In this document: one piece after another, positions 9,288 to 18,019 of the stretch
Numbering within the stretch: the stretch's first letter is position 1
Layout: each line of letters begins with the position of its first letter
The notes under the pieces: model-generated
The model's input: the letters and a program-made list of their open reading frames with translations, nothing else
Told to the model about the DNA's origin: nothing
Databases searched by the model: none
Assembly (NCBI RefSeq): GCF_029392675.1
Contig: NZ_CP113941.1
Location: 174,001-238,000 of the forward strand
DNA length: 64,000 nt
Reading direction: 5' to 3'
Origin: Lactobacillus sp. ESL0684
Lineage (GTDB): Bacteria > Bacillota > Bacilli > Lactobacillales > Lactobacillaceae
Program-made: the position numbers and the translations under genes

Positions 9288-11582
9288 ATGACAAAAGCGA
9301 CAGATGATAAACAGTTTGAGCAGCAACATCTTGACTATCTGTTAAAGATGATTAAACAAAAGAAGTTAGAATTAACTTCGGCAATTAAGTCTGCTGAAGG
9401 TGAGGCAAGGAATCTTAATTCACATTTTTTTGACGATGTTAAATTAGATTACGATGGCTATTCGACTTCGATGGAAACGGCATTGTCTATTCATCAGCAA
9501 CAGCAATTACTAGATGAACGGGAAAATGCTTGGCAGCAATCTGCTAAACAATTAGGTACAGTTAATCGCCTCGAGCAAAAGCCATTTTTTGCGCGAGTTG
9601 ACTTTAAAGAAGGCAGTGAAAAACCTGAGACGATTTATATTGGTCTAGGGTCTTTTGCCGATCCTGATAATCATTTTTTAATTTATGATTGGCGGGCACC
9701 GATTTCTTCAATTTATTATGACGGTAAGCTTGGTCAAGTTTCTTATCAATCGCCTGAAGGCGAAGTTACTGTTGATATGACTAAGAAGCGCCAGTTCATG
9801 ATTGAAAATGGTAAAATTGTCAACATGTTTGATACCAATGAATCAATTGGTGACCAGATGCTCTTAGAAGTTTTGGGTGAAAAGTCAAGCACGCAGATGA
9901 AGTCAATCGTAACTACGATTCAGCAAGAGCAGAATAAGATTATTAGAAACACTAGTGCAGATTTGTTATTTGTGCAAGGTGCTGCTGGATCTGGGAAAAC
10001 GTCGGCTATTTTACAACGGATCGCTTATCTGCTTTATCGGTATCGTGGTAATTTAACCAGTAGTGACGTAATCATGTTTAGCCCCAATCAGTTGTTTAAT
10101 GATTATATCAAAAATGTTTTGCCAGAAATGGGCGAACAAAATATGGTACAAATGACCTATTGGCAGTTTGTTGCTCGTCGTTTACCAAAGATGGAAGTTG
10201 AAAACCTCTTTGATCAGTTTGAAGATCAAGCTGCCAGTTCTGCAATTGGCCGTTTTAAAGATTCGACGCAATTCTTTAAGCTATTAACGCACTACGCCAA
10301 GCATCTAAATAAGCGAGGATTGATTTTTAAGAATATCTATTTTCGTGATACTAAGCATCCTTATTTTACTAAAGAAAAGATCAATGAGATCTATTACTCG
10401 TACAATGAAAACTATAATTTAACTAACCGAATTGATGCAACTCGCGAGGAATTGATCAAGTCACTTAATCGCAAGATTAATTCGGAAACTAAAAAGCCGT
10501 GGGTTAGTGATGCAATTCAGAGTTTAAGTAAAGAGCAACTTAATGCTTTGTATGATAAACCTGATCAGGAATTTGAATCTGAAGAAAAAGAAGAGAAGTT
10601 TCTAGGTCGTAAGATTGTGATGAAAGAACTTGATAAGGTCTATCAACAAATTCAGCATAATAGTTATCTTAATATGCCGGCACAATATTTGAGCTTTTTG
10701 CGAGCTGTTCCCAAGATGATTGATTTAACCAAATGGCAAATTAGTGCGGCTGACTGGTCTGAGCATATTACACAGGTTAAGCAGGGCTTAAAAAAACACC
10801 AATTGCACATGAACGATGTATCAGCTTATTTGTATCTGTATGACTTAATAACTGGTCGGCAAGTCAATTATGAAATGCGGTATGCCTTTATTGATGAGAT
10901 TCAGGATTATACGCCGTTTCAGTTGAGTTATCTTAAATTTAACTTCCCACGAGCAAAATTCACGATGTTAGGGGACTTAAACCAGGCAATCTTTACTAAA
11001 GATGATAGCCGCGACCTTTTGAAGCAGATTAGTAGTCTATTTGATCCAGAAAAAACGGATGTGGTGCAATTAACTAAGTCGTATCGGTCAACTAGGCAGT
11101 TAACTGATTTTACTAAGCAAGTGTTGCGTCAAGGTGAAAAGATTGAATCGTTTAATCGACAAGGGCCCAAGCCAGCATTCTGGAAACGCGATAATAGCGA
11201 CGAGGCAATTGCTGCATTGGTTCAAATTTTAAAGGATAATACTGAAGTTAACTTAACAACAGCTATTATTACTAAGGATTTAGCTAGTGCTAAGGATGTT
11301 AGTAAGCGACTAAAACAAACAGGAAGTAAGGCAACGTTAATTGCGACAGCTAATCAACGTTTGGTTGATGGTACACTAGTTTTGCCGTCATACTTAGCCA
11401 AGGGCTTGGAATTCGATGCGGTTGTGATGTGGGATGCTTCTGATCAATGTTATCATGAAGCTGATGAAACACAACTGGTCTATACGATTGCTTCGCGAGC
11501 AATGTATCAGCTTGATTTGATTTATGTAGGTCAAAAGAGCCGGCTGCTTACAGTAGACCCTGCTACATATGTAGAAAAGTAG
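9288..11582 (+). CDS. helD: HelD-like UvrD/Rep-family helicase
   Basis: The 764-residue protein matches HelD, an SF1 ATPase that binds and recycles stalled RNA polymerase. An N-terminal helical region of about 70 residues is followed by a UvrD-type core with Walker A VQGAAGSGKTSAI near residue 230, Walker B FIDEIQDYTPFQ near 535, SYRSTRQL near 600 and a C-terminal SYLAKGLEFDAVVMWDA motif. The ATG at 9288 is preferred to 9261 because AGGTGA sits just before it. Stand-alone transcription is likely; the GNAT gene follows after 9 bases. Confidence 0.88.
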   Translation: MTKATDDKQFEQQHLDYLLKMIKQKKLELTSAIKSAEGEARNLNSHFFDDVKLDYDGYSTSMETALSIHQQQQLLDERENAWQQSAKQLGTVNRLEQKPFFARVDFKEGSEKPETIYIGLGSFADPDNHFLIYDWRAPISSIYYDGKLGQVSYQSPEGEVTVDMTKKRQFMIENGKIVNMFDTNESIGDQMLLEVLGEKSSTQMKSIVTTIQQEQNKIIRNTSADLLFVQGAAGSGKTSAILQRIAYLLYRYRGNLTSSDVIMFSPNQLFNDYIKNVLPEMGEQNMVQMTYWQFVARRLPKMEVENLFDQFEDQAASSAIGRFKDSTQFFKLLTHYAKHLNKRGLIFKNIYFRDTKHPYFTKEKINEIYYSYNENYNLTNRIDATREELIKSLNRKINSETKKPWVSDAIQSLSKEQLNALYDKPDQEFESEEKEEKFLGRKIVMKELDKVYQQIQHNSYLNMPAQYLSFLRAVPKMIDLTKWQISAADWSEHITQVKQGLKKHQLHMNDVSAYLYLYDLITGRQVNYEMRYAFIDEIQDYTPFQLSYLKFNFPRAKFTMLGDLNQAIFTKDDSRDLLKQISSLFDPEKTDVVQLTKSYRSTRQLTDFTKQVLRQGEKIESFNRQGPKPAFWKRDNSDEAIAALVQILKDNTEVNLTTAIITKDLASAKDVSKRLKQTGSKATLIATANQRLVDGTLVLPSYLAKGLEFDAVVMWDASDQCYHEADETQLVYTIASRAMYQLDLIYVGQKSRLLTVDPATYVEK

Positions 11583-11591
11583 GTAAGAAAA

Positions 11592-12041
11592 ATGACAGGT
11601 AAAGAGCAATTTAAGTTTAAACGGATAGCTGAAATGACCGGACGGGAAATGTTCTGTGTTGCTAAATTACGGATTGATACATTTGTGACAGAACAAAAAA
11701 TTACGGATCCTGAGCTTGACGATGATGACTTAATAGCGATTCAAGTTTATTTGTTAAATGATGATGATAGTGCTGCCCAAGCAGTATGTCGCTTGTTTAA
11801 AGAAGATGGCAAGTGGATGTTAGGACGGGTTGCTGTTGCTCAAAAAGCACGCGGACAACATTTGGGAACCAAGATGTTAAGCCAAGTTCATGAATACCTG
11901 CAAAATAAGGGTGTTAATCGTTTATATTGTCATGCGCAAATGCAAGCTAAGCCATTTTATGATTATTTAGGCTATCAAGCACAAGGTGAAGTATTTACAG
12001 AAGCTGGCGTGAAGCACATTATGATGTATTATGATTTATAA
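11592..12041 (+). CDS. GNAT family N-acetyltransferase (ElaA-like)
   Basis: The 149-residue protein has a single GNAT fold. The N-terminal segment FCVAKLRIDTFVTEQKI resembles ElaA-type proteins, and the acetyl-CoA pyrophosphate-binding stretch is LGRVAVAQKARGQHLGTKML (about residues 77-96), with R/Q-x-x-G-x-G/L character. The C-terminal PFYDYLGY is the typical family motif. The acyl acceptor is not predictable. It follows the HelD-like gene by 9 bases with a weak ribosome site. Its terminator is one of the two copies flanking a toxin-antitoxin cassette. Confidence 0.85.
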   Translation: MTGKEQFKFKRIAEMTGREMFCVAKLRIDTFVTEQKITDPELDDDDLIAIQVYLLNDDDSAAQAVCRLFKEDGKWMLGRVAVAQKARGQHLGTKMLSQVHEYLQNKGVNRLYCHAQMQAKPFYDYLGYQAQGEVFTEAGVKHIMMYYDL

Positions 12042-12078
12042 GTAAAAAAAGTCGCTTATTTAGCGGCTTTTTCTTTGA
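12041..12078 (+). repeat. Terminator repeat A1 (left flank of mazEF cassette A)
   Basis: A hairpin (AAAAGTCGCT, loop, AGCGGCTTTTT) ends the GNAT gene. The 38-base segment recurs at 12737-12773 with only one A fewer in the A-run. Its right part copies the last codons of the SGNH hydrolase at 12751, so it looks like a duplicated piece of that gene's tail. Confidence 0.8.
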
Positions 12079-12086
12079 ATTTTCAT

Positions 12087-12106
12087 GTAATTACTAATAT
12101 AATTAC
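12087..12106 (+). promoter_or_regulatory. Inverted repeat, probable autoregulatory operator of mazEF cassette A
   Basis: GTAATTA, a 6-base spacer, then TAATTAC form a perfect inverted repeat 22 bases before the antitoxin start, where MazE or MazEF complexes usually bind to repress their own promoter. Function is inferred from position. Confidence 0.5.
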
Positions 12107-12128
12107 GTTAACAAGAGAGGTGCATTGT

Positions 12129-12365
12129 ATGGTGAAAACACGTAAGCAGGGGAATTCTTTAATGATTACTATACCTGCAGAGTTTAAAGTTGAAGCAAAT
12201 GCTGAATACCAACCTGTAATGGAGGATAATGGTGTAATTTCTTTTATTCCAAAGCATGATAATATTTTTGCTCAAAACCCGGAATATGATCTTAGAGCAG
12301 CAATAAAAGAATTAGGAGTATCTGATAACGGTGATTTAGTAGGACGAGAAGATGTTTGGCAATAA
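12129..12365 (+). CDS. mazE: MazE/AbrB-type antitoxin
   Basis: This 78-residue protein has an N-terminal swapped-hairpin (AbrB/MazE) DNA-binding domain, VKTRKQGNSLMITIPAEFKV, followed by an acidic, flexible tail suited to wrapping a toxin. It overlaps the toxin gene by 14 bases, the classic layout for coupled antitoxin-toxin translation. The frame is open from 12075, but GAGAGG at about 12115-12120 supports the ATG at 12129. The pair lies between two copies of a terminator, suggesting it was acquired as a cassette. Confidence 0.87.
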   Translation: MVKTRKQGNSLMITIPAEFKVEANAEYQPVMEDNGVISFIPKHDNIFAQNPEYDLRAAIKELGVSDNGDLVGREDVWQ

Positions 12366-12726
12366 TAACGACTGTCCCAAACAGGGCGACTTAATTTGGA
12401 TCGATGCTGAACCGCATGCTGGACATGAATATGGTGGTCATGCACGTGACATCAATAATATTAGGCGTCCAATGTTAGTTGTTAGCTCAGATATTTATAA
12501 TGAACGAACGGGTATGGTAGTAGGTTTTCCAATAACTTCTAAAGTGCCACGTGAATTCACAGTTAGTATGAAAATATCAACTAAAAAAATTAATGGATAT
12601 GCAATTTTTAGTAATTTGCTGGGATATGACTATTCTGCTCGTCATGGACAAGTAATTGATCATTTAAATAAAGCATTGCGAATGCAGGCTTTAGCAGCGG
12701 TAAAAGATATTTTTGGTATCTATTAA
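12352..12726 (+). CDS. mazF: MazF/PemK-type endoribonuclease toxin
   Basis: The 124-residue protein has the PemK/MazF fold: QGDLIWIDAEPHAGHEYGG at the N-terminus, RRPMLVVSSDIYNERTGMVVGFPITS in the core and a C-terminal HGQVIDHLNKALRMQALAAVKDIFG helix. MazF toxins cut single-stranded mRNA at short sequence motifs and are held inactive by MazE. The N-terminal loop has an extra HEYGGHARDINNI stretch typical of one PemK subgroup. It overlaps its antitoxin, and nothing suggests inactivation. Confidence 0.87.
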   Translation: MFGNNNDCPKQGDLIWIDAEPHAGHEYGGHARDINNIRRPMLVVSSDIYNERTGMVVGFPITSKVPREFTVSMKISTKKINGYAIFSNLLGYDYSARHGQVIDHLNKALRMQALAAVKDIFGIY

Positions 12727-12736
12727 GTTTAGTTTA

Positions 12737-12773
12737 AGTAAAAAAGTCGCTTATTTAGCGGCTTTTTCTTTGA
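12737..12773 (+). repeat. Terminator repeat A2 (right flank of mazEF cassette A)
   Basis: This is a second copy of the 12041-12078 segment in the same orientation, 696 bp away. It includes the stop codon and last six codons of the SGNH hydrolase, so this is probably the original location. It can terminate both mazF and the convergent hydrolase. Confidence 0.8.
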
Positions 12774-13317
12774 CTGCGGTTGTAACCAAGTTAGTTAATA
12801 GTTCATTACCCTGGTCACTTAAATGTAGACCATCTTCTTGGAAATAAGTTGAGATATTACTTAATTGGCTGAACGCATCGCGCATATTAATAAAAGGGAT
12901 ATGATATTTGTTCGCAATGATTTGGGCAATTTGTTGATAATGTGCTGATTTCTGTTCGTCGTAGCATTGCATGATGTTTTTATTATATGGATCTTGGGAT
13001 AATGGCCCGACTATAATTACTTTATTAGGGCCAATTTGGGTAACTATTTTTGTTAAATTGTCGGTATATTGGTTGCTAGGGATGCCCCAAGTTGCCATGT
13101 CATTGGTACCAAATTCGACTACGATAATATCTGCTGCTGAGTCAATTAAATTAACTCGCTTAAGTCCATCTGCAGTGGTTGCGCCGCTAAGAGAAACATT
13201 TTTAATTGCGAAGACTGCCCCTAATTTAGTTTGTAAGCTACTTGTAACTAAATCGGTATCGTGACCAGCTCGATAACCATTAAAAATTGAATCACCGAAT
13301 AAAATAATCTCTGTCAT
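12751..13317 (-). CDS. SGNH/GDSL-family hydrolase
   Basis: The 188-residue protein has all four SGNH blocks: FGDSIFNGY with the nucleophile S10, a glycine block near VSLSGATT, EFGTNDMATWG with the asparagine, and DGLHLSDQG with D162 and H165. It lacks a signal peptide, so it is probably a cytoplasmic esterase, lipase or acetyl-esterase acting on small esters. The substrate is unknown. It is monocistronic and convergent with the GNAT/mazEF block; its last codons lie inside the duplicated terminator A2. Confidence 0.88.
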   Translation of the reverse strand: MTEIILFGDSIFNGYRAGHDTDLVTSSLQTKLGAVFAIKNVSLSGATTADGLKRVNLIDSAADIIVVEFGTNDMATWGIPSNQYTDNLTKIVTQIGPNKVIIVGPLSQDPYNKNIMQCYDEQKSAHYQQIAQIIANKYHIPFINMRDAFSQLSNISTYFQEDGLHLSDQGNELLTNLVTTAVKEKAAK

Positions 13318-13392
13318 TTTAGATATCCTTTCTGTTTTATTATTCTTATTTACCTTATAATAAAAGAAATAGAATTGAAGGGCAATTATAAG

Positions 13393-14307
13393 ATGAAGAA
13401 TTATTTACAGTTTGATCGGGATCAGTGGGCCTCTTTTTCGTCTGCTGATCAGGTTAAGATTACGGCAGATGAGTTGGCCAAAATTAAGTCACTGGGTGAT
13501 GTGGTGGACTTAAACGATGTTCGTCAGATTTATGGTAGTTTGGTTAAGTATCTGCATTTGGCTTATGAAGAAAAACGCTCTTTACAACAAAAACAATGTA
13601 ATTTCTTGCAGGAAAAGCTCAAGCCAGCACCATTTATTATCGGCATTTCAGGATCAGTAGCTGTTGGTAAGTCGACTACGGCAAGACTGGTGCAGTTATT
13701 GCTAAGTCGGACTTATCCGGAATTAAAAGTTCACTTAATGACTACCGATGGCTTTATCTATTCTAATCAAGAATTGAAGCGGCGTAATTTATTTGAGCGC
13801 AAGGGGTTTCCAGAAAGCTATGATATGCAGCTGCTCAATAACTTTTTGCAAGATGTTTTAAGTGGTAAAGCTGATATTGTTTATCCGATTTATTCTCAAG
13901 AACTTAGTGATATTGTGCCTGGGCAATATGGTCATGTTCGTCAGCCCGATATCCTGATTATTGAAGGAATTAATACTCTGCAATTACCAACTAATGGGCA
14001 AATCGTTACTAGTGACTTTTTTGATTTTTCAATTTATATTGATGCGCCTGAAGAATTAATTGAGCAATGGTTTATGCAGCGGTTTGACCGAGTTTTGGAA
14101 ATGAATAAGCATAATCCGCATAACTTTTATTACCAAATGGCCAATGGTCCGCGTCAAGATGCTTTACAACTGGCACAAGAGACATGGCAAATGGTTAATT
14201 TGGTTAACTTGCGAGAATATATTGCACCGACTAAGCAACGGGCGACACTAATTTTGCATAAAACTACGGGTCATTTAATCGATCAAATCTACCTCAGACA
14301 CTTTTAA
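13393..14307 (+). CDS. coaA: Pantothenate kinase, type I
   Basis: The 304-residue cytoplasmic enzyme phosphorylates pantothenate, the first and regulated step of coenzyme A synthesis. Landmarks of the prokaryotic type I family are the N-terminal YLQFDRDQWASF, the P-loop GSVAVGKST (residues about 87-95), MTTDGFIYSN, RRNLFERKGFPESYD, IEGINTLQ and a C-terminal arginine/asparagine-rich lid (HNPHNFYYQMA). The ATG at 13393 is chosen because GAAGGG lies upstream; a TTG at 13375 would add six non-conserved residues. A TATAAT box at 13356-13361 fits a dedicated promoter. Confidence 0.95.
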   Translation: MKNYLQFDRDQWASFSSADQVKITADELAKIKSLGDVVDLNDVRQIYGSLVKYLHLAYEEKRSLQQKQCNFLQEKLKPAPFIIGISGSVAVGKSTTARLVQLLLSRTYPELKVHLMTTDGFIYSNQELKRRNLFERKGFPESYDMQLLNNFLQDVLSGKADIVYPIYSQELSDIVPGQYGHVRQPDILIIEGINTLQLPTNGQIVTSDFFDFSIYIDAPEELIEQWFMQRFDRVLEMNKHNPHNFYYQMANGPRQDALQLAQETWQMVNLVNLREYIAPTKQRATLILHKTTGHLIDQIYLRHF

Positions 14308-14430
14308 TTTGTTATAATTATTGGTATGAATACGATTTATTTATTATTAATTAAAAAATTTGCTTTGCCTCCAGCGTGTTTTTAAACAGGTAAAATATTA
14401 TTTCATTAAAATTATGAGGAGACAAAAGCA

Positions 14431-15003
14431 ATGGTACAAGCAATTAATTTAAAAAAAGGTATGGTTTTTAATCAGGATGGTAAGCTGATTCGGGTGCTAA
14501 AGGCCAATCACCATAAGCCTGGCAAGGGTAATACCGTTATGCAAATGGACTTGCGCAATATCGAAAGTGGCGCAGTAGTCCACAAGACGATGCGCCCAAG
14601 TGAAAAGGTTGATTTAGTCGATATTACCAAAAAGAAGGCACAATACCTTTATAATGAAGGTGACGTGTATACCTTCATGGATACAGAAACCTATGAGCAA
14701 TATGAAGTATCTAGTGAACAACTTGGTGATGATAAACTTTATTTGATTCCTAATATTGAAGTACAATTGGAATTTGCTAATGATAGTAAGTTACTGGGGG
14801 TTGAATTACCATCAACGGTCGAAATGAAGGTTACGCAAACTGAGCCTGGCATTAAGGGAGCAACGGTTACTGGCTCTGGTAAGCCTGCTACTATGGAAAC
14901 TGGATTAGTAGTACAAGTTCCTGATTTTGTTAAGGAAGGCGAGAACTTAATCATTAATACTGCTGAAGGTGAATATAAATCACGTGCTGAAAGTAGCAAG
15001 TAA
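14431..15003 (+). CDS. efp: Translation elongation factor P
   Basis: The 190-residue protein is a full-length EF-P that relieves ribosome stalling at polyproline stretches. It has three beta-barrel domains: residues about 1-65 (KOW-like, with K32 at the HHKPGKG tip, the residue modified in many species), about 66-125, and a C-terminal OB domain with GLVVQVPDFVKEGENLIINTAEGEY. The GAGGAGA ribosome site and the following terminator mark it as a single-gene unit. Confidence 0.96.
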   Translation: MVQAINLKKGMVFNQDGKLIRVLKANHHKPGKGNTVMQMDLRNIESGAVVHKTMRPSEKVDLVDITKKKAQYLYNEGDVYTFMDTETYEQYEVSSEQLGDDKLYLIPNIEVQLEFANDSKLLGVELPSTVEMKVTQTEPGIKGATVTGSGKPATMETGLVVQVPDFVKEGENLIINTAEGEYKSRAESSK

Positions 15004-15021
15004 CAGATAATTGAAGAAAGC

Positions 15022-15063
15022 AAAACAGGTTATTGGGCAATAATTGCTCAATAACCTGTTTTT
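15022..15063. terminator. Bidirectional terminator of efp and the Gfo/Idh gene
   Basis: A long stem (AAAACAGGTTATTG.. pairing with ..CAATAACCTGTTTT) ends in a T-run on the plus strand and an A-run on the left. It lies between convergent genes. Confidence 0.88.
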
Positions 15064-15081
15064 ATCTAATTAAGAATAAAA

Positions 15082-16047
15082 TTATTGGACTGATGCTTTA
15101 GCGGCTGTTAAGACATCCATCACGGCAATACTGTGATCGTAAAGTTGATTGGCGGTTTCAGTATCATGATTATCAATAATGGTGACAAAGTCATTGAATT
15201 CACTGGCCATTCGATGATCATACTGATTAAGCTTTACTCTCTTTGTTTCACCTTTTCTAAGCTCGACGGTAAAGCTATCAAGTACACCTGTGGAACCGTC
15301 AAAGTAAATAGAACCTTTTTCTCCTTCGATAAATGAGCGTGGAGTAGTATAACTATCTTTACTTGCGATTAAAACAGCCTGTTTATCTGGATAAGTTAGG
15401 TTCAAAATTCCCGAGGTGTCAATTCCTCTTTGCATAACGGGATAATATTGCACGTGGCTAGGCTTGCCAAAAAGTCCCACAGCTAAATGAATATTATAAA
15501 TATTTAGGTCGGTTAGAGTTCCACCGCCTTTAGCTGGATCGAAAACTGGGGCAATTTTACCTACTAAGAAATTATCGTAGCGACTAGAATATTGAGTATA
15601 GTTAAGTGAAATAATGTGAATGGGAGCAATTTTAGGGATTAGCTTTTTAATGACCTTGTAATTCTCTAAATGAATATTAGTGATGGCTTCGACAATAATC
15701 ACATCGTGTTCATCAGCGATTTGTTTTAATTCTTTGGCTTCAGTGGTTGTTTCGGTATAAGGCTTTTCGCAGATTACATTTTTATCTGCCTCAATTGCTT
15801 GCTTGACTACCTCATAGTGCAAGGAGTTAGGCACTGCTACATAAACGGTGTCAACATTTGGATCATTAACTAGGCGGGTATTGTCTGTATAAACTTGCTT
15901 GATACCGTACTGCTTTGCTAAATCATGTCCAATTTGTTCACTACGCTTAGTAGTCGAAATAGCTGCTAATTCTAGGTTGTCAATTTGACCAGCGGTAGTC
16001 AAAAAGTCGTGGACAATATTGCCACTACCGATAATTCCTAATTTCAT
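15082..16047 (-). CDS. Gfo/Idh/MocA family oxidoreductase
   Basis: The 321-residue protein has an N-terminal Rossmann fold (LGIIGSGNIVHDF), the VYVAVPNSLHYE and CEKPYTETTTEA motifs with the conserved lysine of the family, and a C-terminal alpha/beta substrate domain starting near residue 125. Members are NAD(P)-dependent dehydrogenases of sugars, inositols or trans-dihydrodiols; the exact substrate is unknown. The ATG at 16047 is chosen because GGAGGG lies just upstream, inside the longer open frame that reaches 16062. Confidence 0.87.
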   Translation of the reverse strand: MKLGIIGSGNIVHDFLTTAGQIDNLELAAISTTKRSEQIGHDLAKQYGIKQVYTDNTRLVNDPNVDTVYVAVPNSLHYEVVKQAIEADKNVICEKPYTETTTEAKELKQIADEHDVIIVEAITNIHLENYKVIKKLIPKIAPIHIISLNYTQYSSRYDNFLVGKIAPVFDPAKGGGTLTDLNIYNIHLAVGLFGKPSHVQYYPVMQRGIDTSGILNLTYPDKQAVLIASKDSYTTPRSFIEGEKGSIYFDGSTGVLDSFTVELRKGETKRVKLNQYDHRMASEFNDFVTIIDNHDTETANQLYDHSIAVMDVLTAAKASVQ

Positions 16048-16095
16048 AATTAATCCCTCCATATTATTAAAAAAATCATCTTGATAATAGATTAG

Positions 16096-16875
16096 CTAAT
16101 TGTTACCTGCATTAATTATATTGCTGGGAATTGTTAACTGATTGTAAGCACCGAGTTTGGTTAAATCGGCCTTTAAGTTGAGTGCTAATGACTTATTGTA
16201 GGTTGCTTTAGCCTGTAATTGACAACTAGTCAGTTTTTGTTGCTTGATGATCATTTTAACATTAACTTTTTGGACTTTGAGAGATTTGGCTAGTTGTTTA
16301 TCATTTAAGTTAAGCCCTTTAGCAAAGCTAGTAATTAATTGTTTGGCTATCTTTTGGTTGGTAATATTGGCAGTAAGGGTATAAGTACTACCAGTGTGTT
16401 TCACTTTAGCCTGTTTAGTTAATTGCTTAGTAAAGTTTGCATTCGAGCCTAACTTTTTGGGAATATTTTTGATTTGAGCAAATTGTTGCTGTTCAGTTTG
16501 GGTTAAAGCTTTTGGTTCCCAAGCGTTGTCTTGAAGTGTATAGCTCTGATTTTGCGCACTATCAATCCATTGGTTAACGTTATTGTTGGTGGTCTTGCCA
16601 TTATCGGCTTGGCTGTTACTTGAACTAATTAAGTGAATTACCATTGGTTTGCCACCAAAAATTCCAGTGGTCTGAAAATTGGCGGTGTTTTTATTGTATT
16701 TAAGTTTTAGATTAATATTAGCTTTTGCGCTAGTAACTTTACTTAAATCTTTTTTGGCAATCTTGATAACTTTATTCTTGGACAGTGCAGCAGCAACTGG
16801 TTGGCTGCTTGTTAAAGCAATGCTAGTTAAACCTAAGGTTGCTAGTGCAGCAATAATTAACTTTTTAAATTTCAT
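16096..16875 (-). CDS. Secreted DUF6612-like protein
   Basis: This 259-residue protein has a clear signal peptide (KKLIIAALATLGLTSIALTS, cleavage likely after AAA near residue 30) and no lipobox. The mature part is lysine- and threonine-rich, resembling the LppX/DUF6612-type beta-sheet proteins found near Lactobacillus envelopes. It is a diverged paralog of the lipoprotein encoded at 17061: both share FGGxPxVxHxI-like, TYTLTAN and late KLxxF-type segments. Function is unknown; a lipid- or envelope-binding role is only inference. Confidence 0.7.
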   Translation of the reverse strand: MKFKKLIIAALATLGLTSIALTSSQPVAAALSKNKVIKIAKKDLSKVTSAKANINLKLKYNKNTANFQTTGIFGGKPMVIHLISSSNSQADNGKTTNNNVNQWIDSAQNQSYTLQDNAWEPKALTQTEQQQFAQIKNIPKKLGSNANFTKQLTKQAKVKHTGSTYTLTANITNQKIAKQLITSFAKGLNLNDKQLAKSLKVQKVNVKMIIKQQKLTSCQLQAKATYNKSLALNLKADLTKLGAYNQLTIPSNIINAGNN

Positions 16876-16988
16876 GAGGGACTCCTTCGTATTTTTAATT
16901 TACTAAAAGTATATCATGATTAGGGTAAATATTGGGGGTAATCAGGTACGCAAGCAGTTTTATCAATTTGGTTAGTAATAAAATATCA

Positions 16989-17031
16989 AAAAAGCTATCC
17001 TACAGCTTTAGTGAAAGTTGTAGGATAGCTA
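16989..17031 (-). terminator. Terminator of the 17061 lipoprotein gene
   Basis: A 14-15 bp stem (AGCTATCCTACA with TGTAGGATAGCT) is followed on the minus strand by a T-run, just after the stop codon of the lipoprotein. Confidence 0.82.
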
Positions 17032-17060
17032 TTAAAATAGAGGACATTATTTAGAATAAT

Positions 17061-17858
17061 CTATTTCTTTTTAGGCTTTGCTTTTGGTAACGGCTTGCCA
17101 TTAAGTGCATTAGTTGGAATTTTAAGGAAGTCTTGGCTACCCATATTATTATAGCTTTGGCTAACTGTAAATTTCATTAATTTGCCAACTTTAAGATTGA
17201 CATGGTAACTAAATGAAGTCATCTTTTGGTTCTTGACCACTAATTTGACAGTCATACTTTGAAATTTACCAGCCTTTTCTAACTGACGATAAACTTTTTG
17301 TTGTTTTGGACTCTGCGTATCAGTGATAAAGACTGGATCAACAGCTTGTTGCATGATCTTTTTATCTTTGAGATTAGCTGTTAGTGTGTAGGTGTTGCCT
17401 TTACGCTTCATCTTGTAAGCATCAGTCAGCTTAGCTGGTGGATCAATTAGCATTTCATTGTGCATGATACTATCAAGCAGATCTGCATAGGTGTGACCAG
17501 TAACTTGGTCGAGCTTAGCTTTATACCAAGAACTTTGTCCATTAATGTATAAATGGTTTGAGTGGTCGGCCCATTCTTCAGAAGTTTGGGTTTTACCGTT
17601 ACTAGTTGTTTGATAATTAATATGAAAAACAGTTGGATTTCCACCAAAAGTAGCTTTGGTACTAACCTTTTGTTTATCAGTATCGGTTCCCAAAATTACC
17701 GTTTGGGTAGCTTCACCGCTCTTAAATGACTTTTGTGCTTTTTTAATAACTTGTGTTTTATTTAAAACTGGTTGACTTTGCTTTTCTTGTTTAGCACAGC
17801 CACCAGCAAGTAGAGCCGTGGCTAGCCCAAGACTTAAGAATAACTTTTTGAATTTCAT
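17061..17858 (-). CDS. DUF6612-like lipoprotein
   Basis: The 265-residue protein starts with a lipoprotein signal peptide ending in the lipobox LAGGC (C21), so it is probably anchored to the outer face of the membrane. The mature domain resembles the neighbouring secreted protein at 16096 (shared FGGNPTVFHI-like and NTYTLTANL segments) and ends in a basic PKAKPKKK tail. Function is unknown. The two genes look like a tandem duplication in which only this copy kept lipid anchoring. Confidence 0.8.
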   Translation of the reverse strand: MKFKKLFLSLGLATALLAGGCAKQEKQSQPVLNKTQVIKKAQKSFKSGEATQTVILGTDTDKQKVSTKATFGGNPTVFHINYQTTSNGKTQTSEEWADHSNHLYINGQSSWYKAKLDQVTGHTYADLLDSIMHNEMLIDPPAKLTDAYKMKRKGNTYTLTANLKDKKIMQQAVDPVFITDTQSPKQQKVYRQLEKAGKFQSMTVKLVVKNQKMTSFSYHVNLKVGKLMKFTVSQSYNNMGSQDFLKIPTNALNGKPLPKAKPKKK

Positions 17859-18019
17859 GATGATTAATTTTGCTCTTTTCTTTTATGAAATCTAATTATG
17901 TCTATTGTATCGTAAAAGCAAAATTTTAAAAACGATTTTTAATGGTTAACCCTATGAAAATAAAATGTAAATGTGTAAAATAGTAAGTGAAACATTTAAT
18001 TTGCAAAAGGAGATATTTC

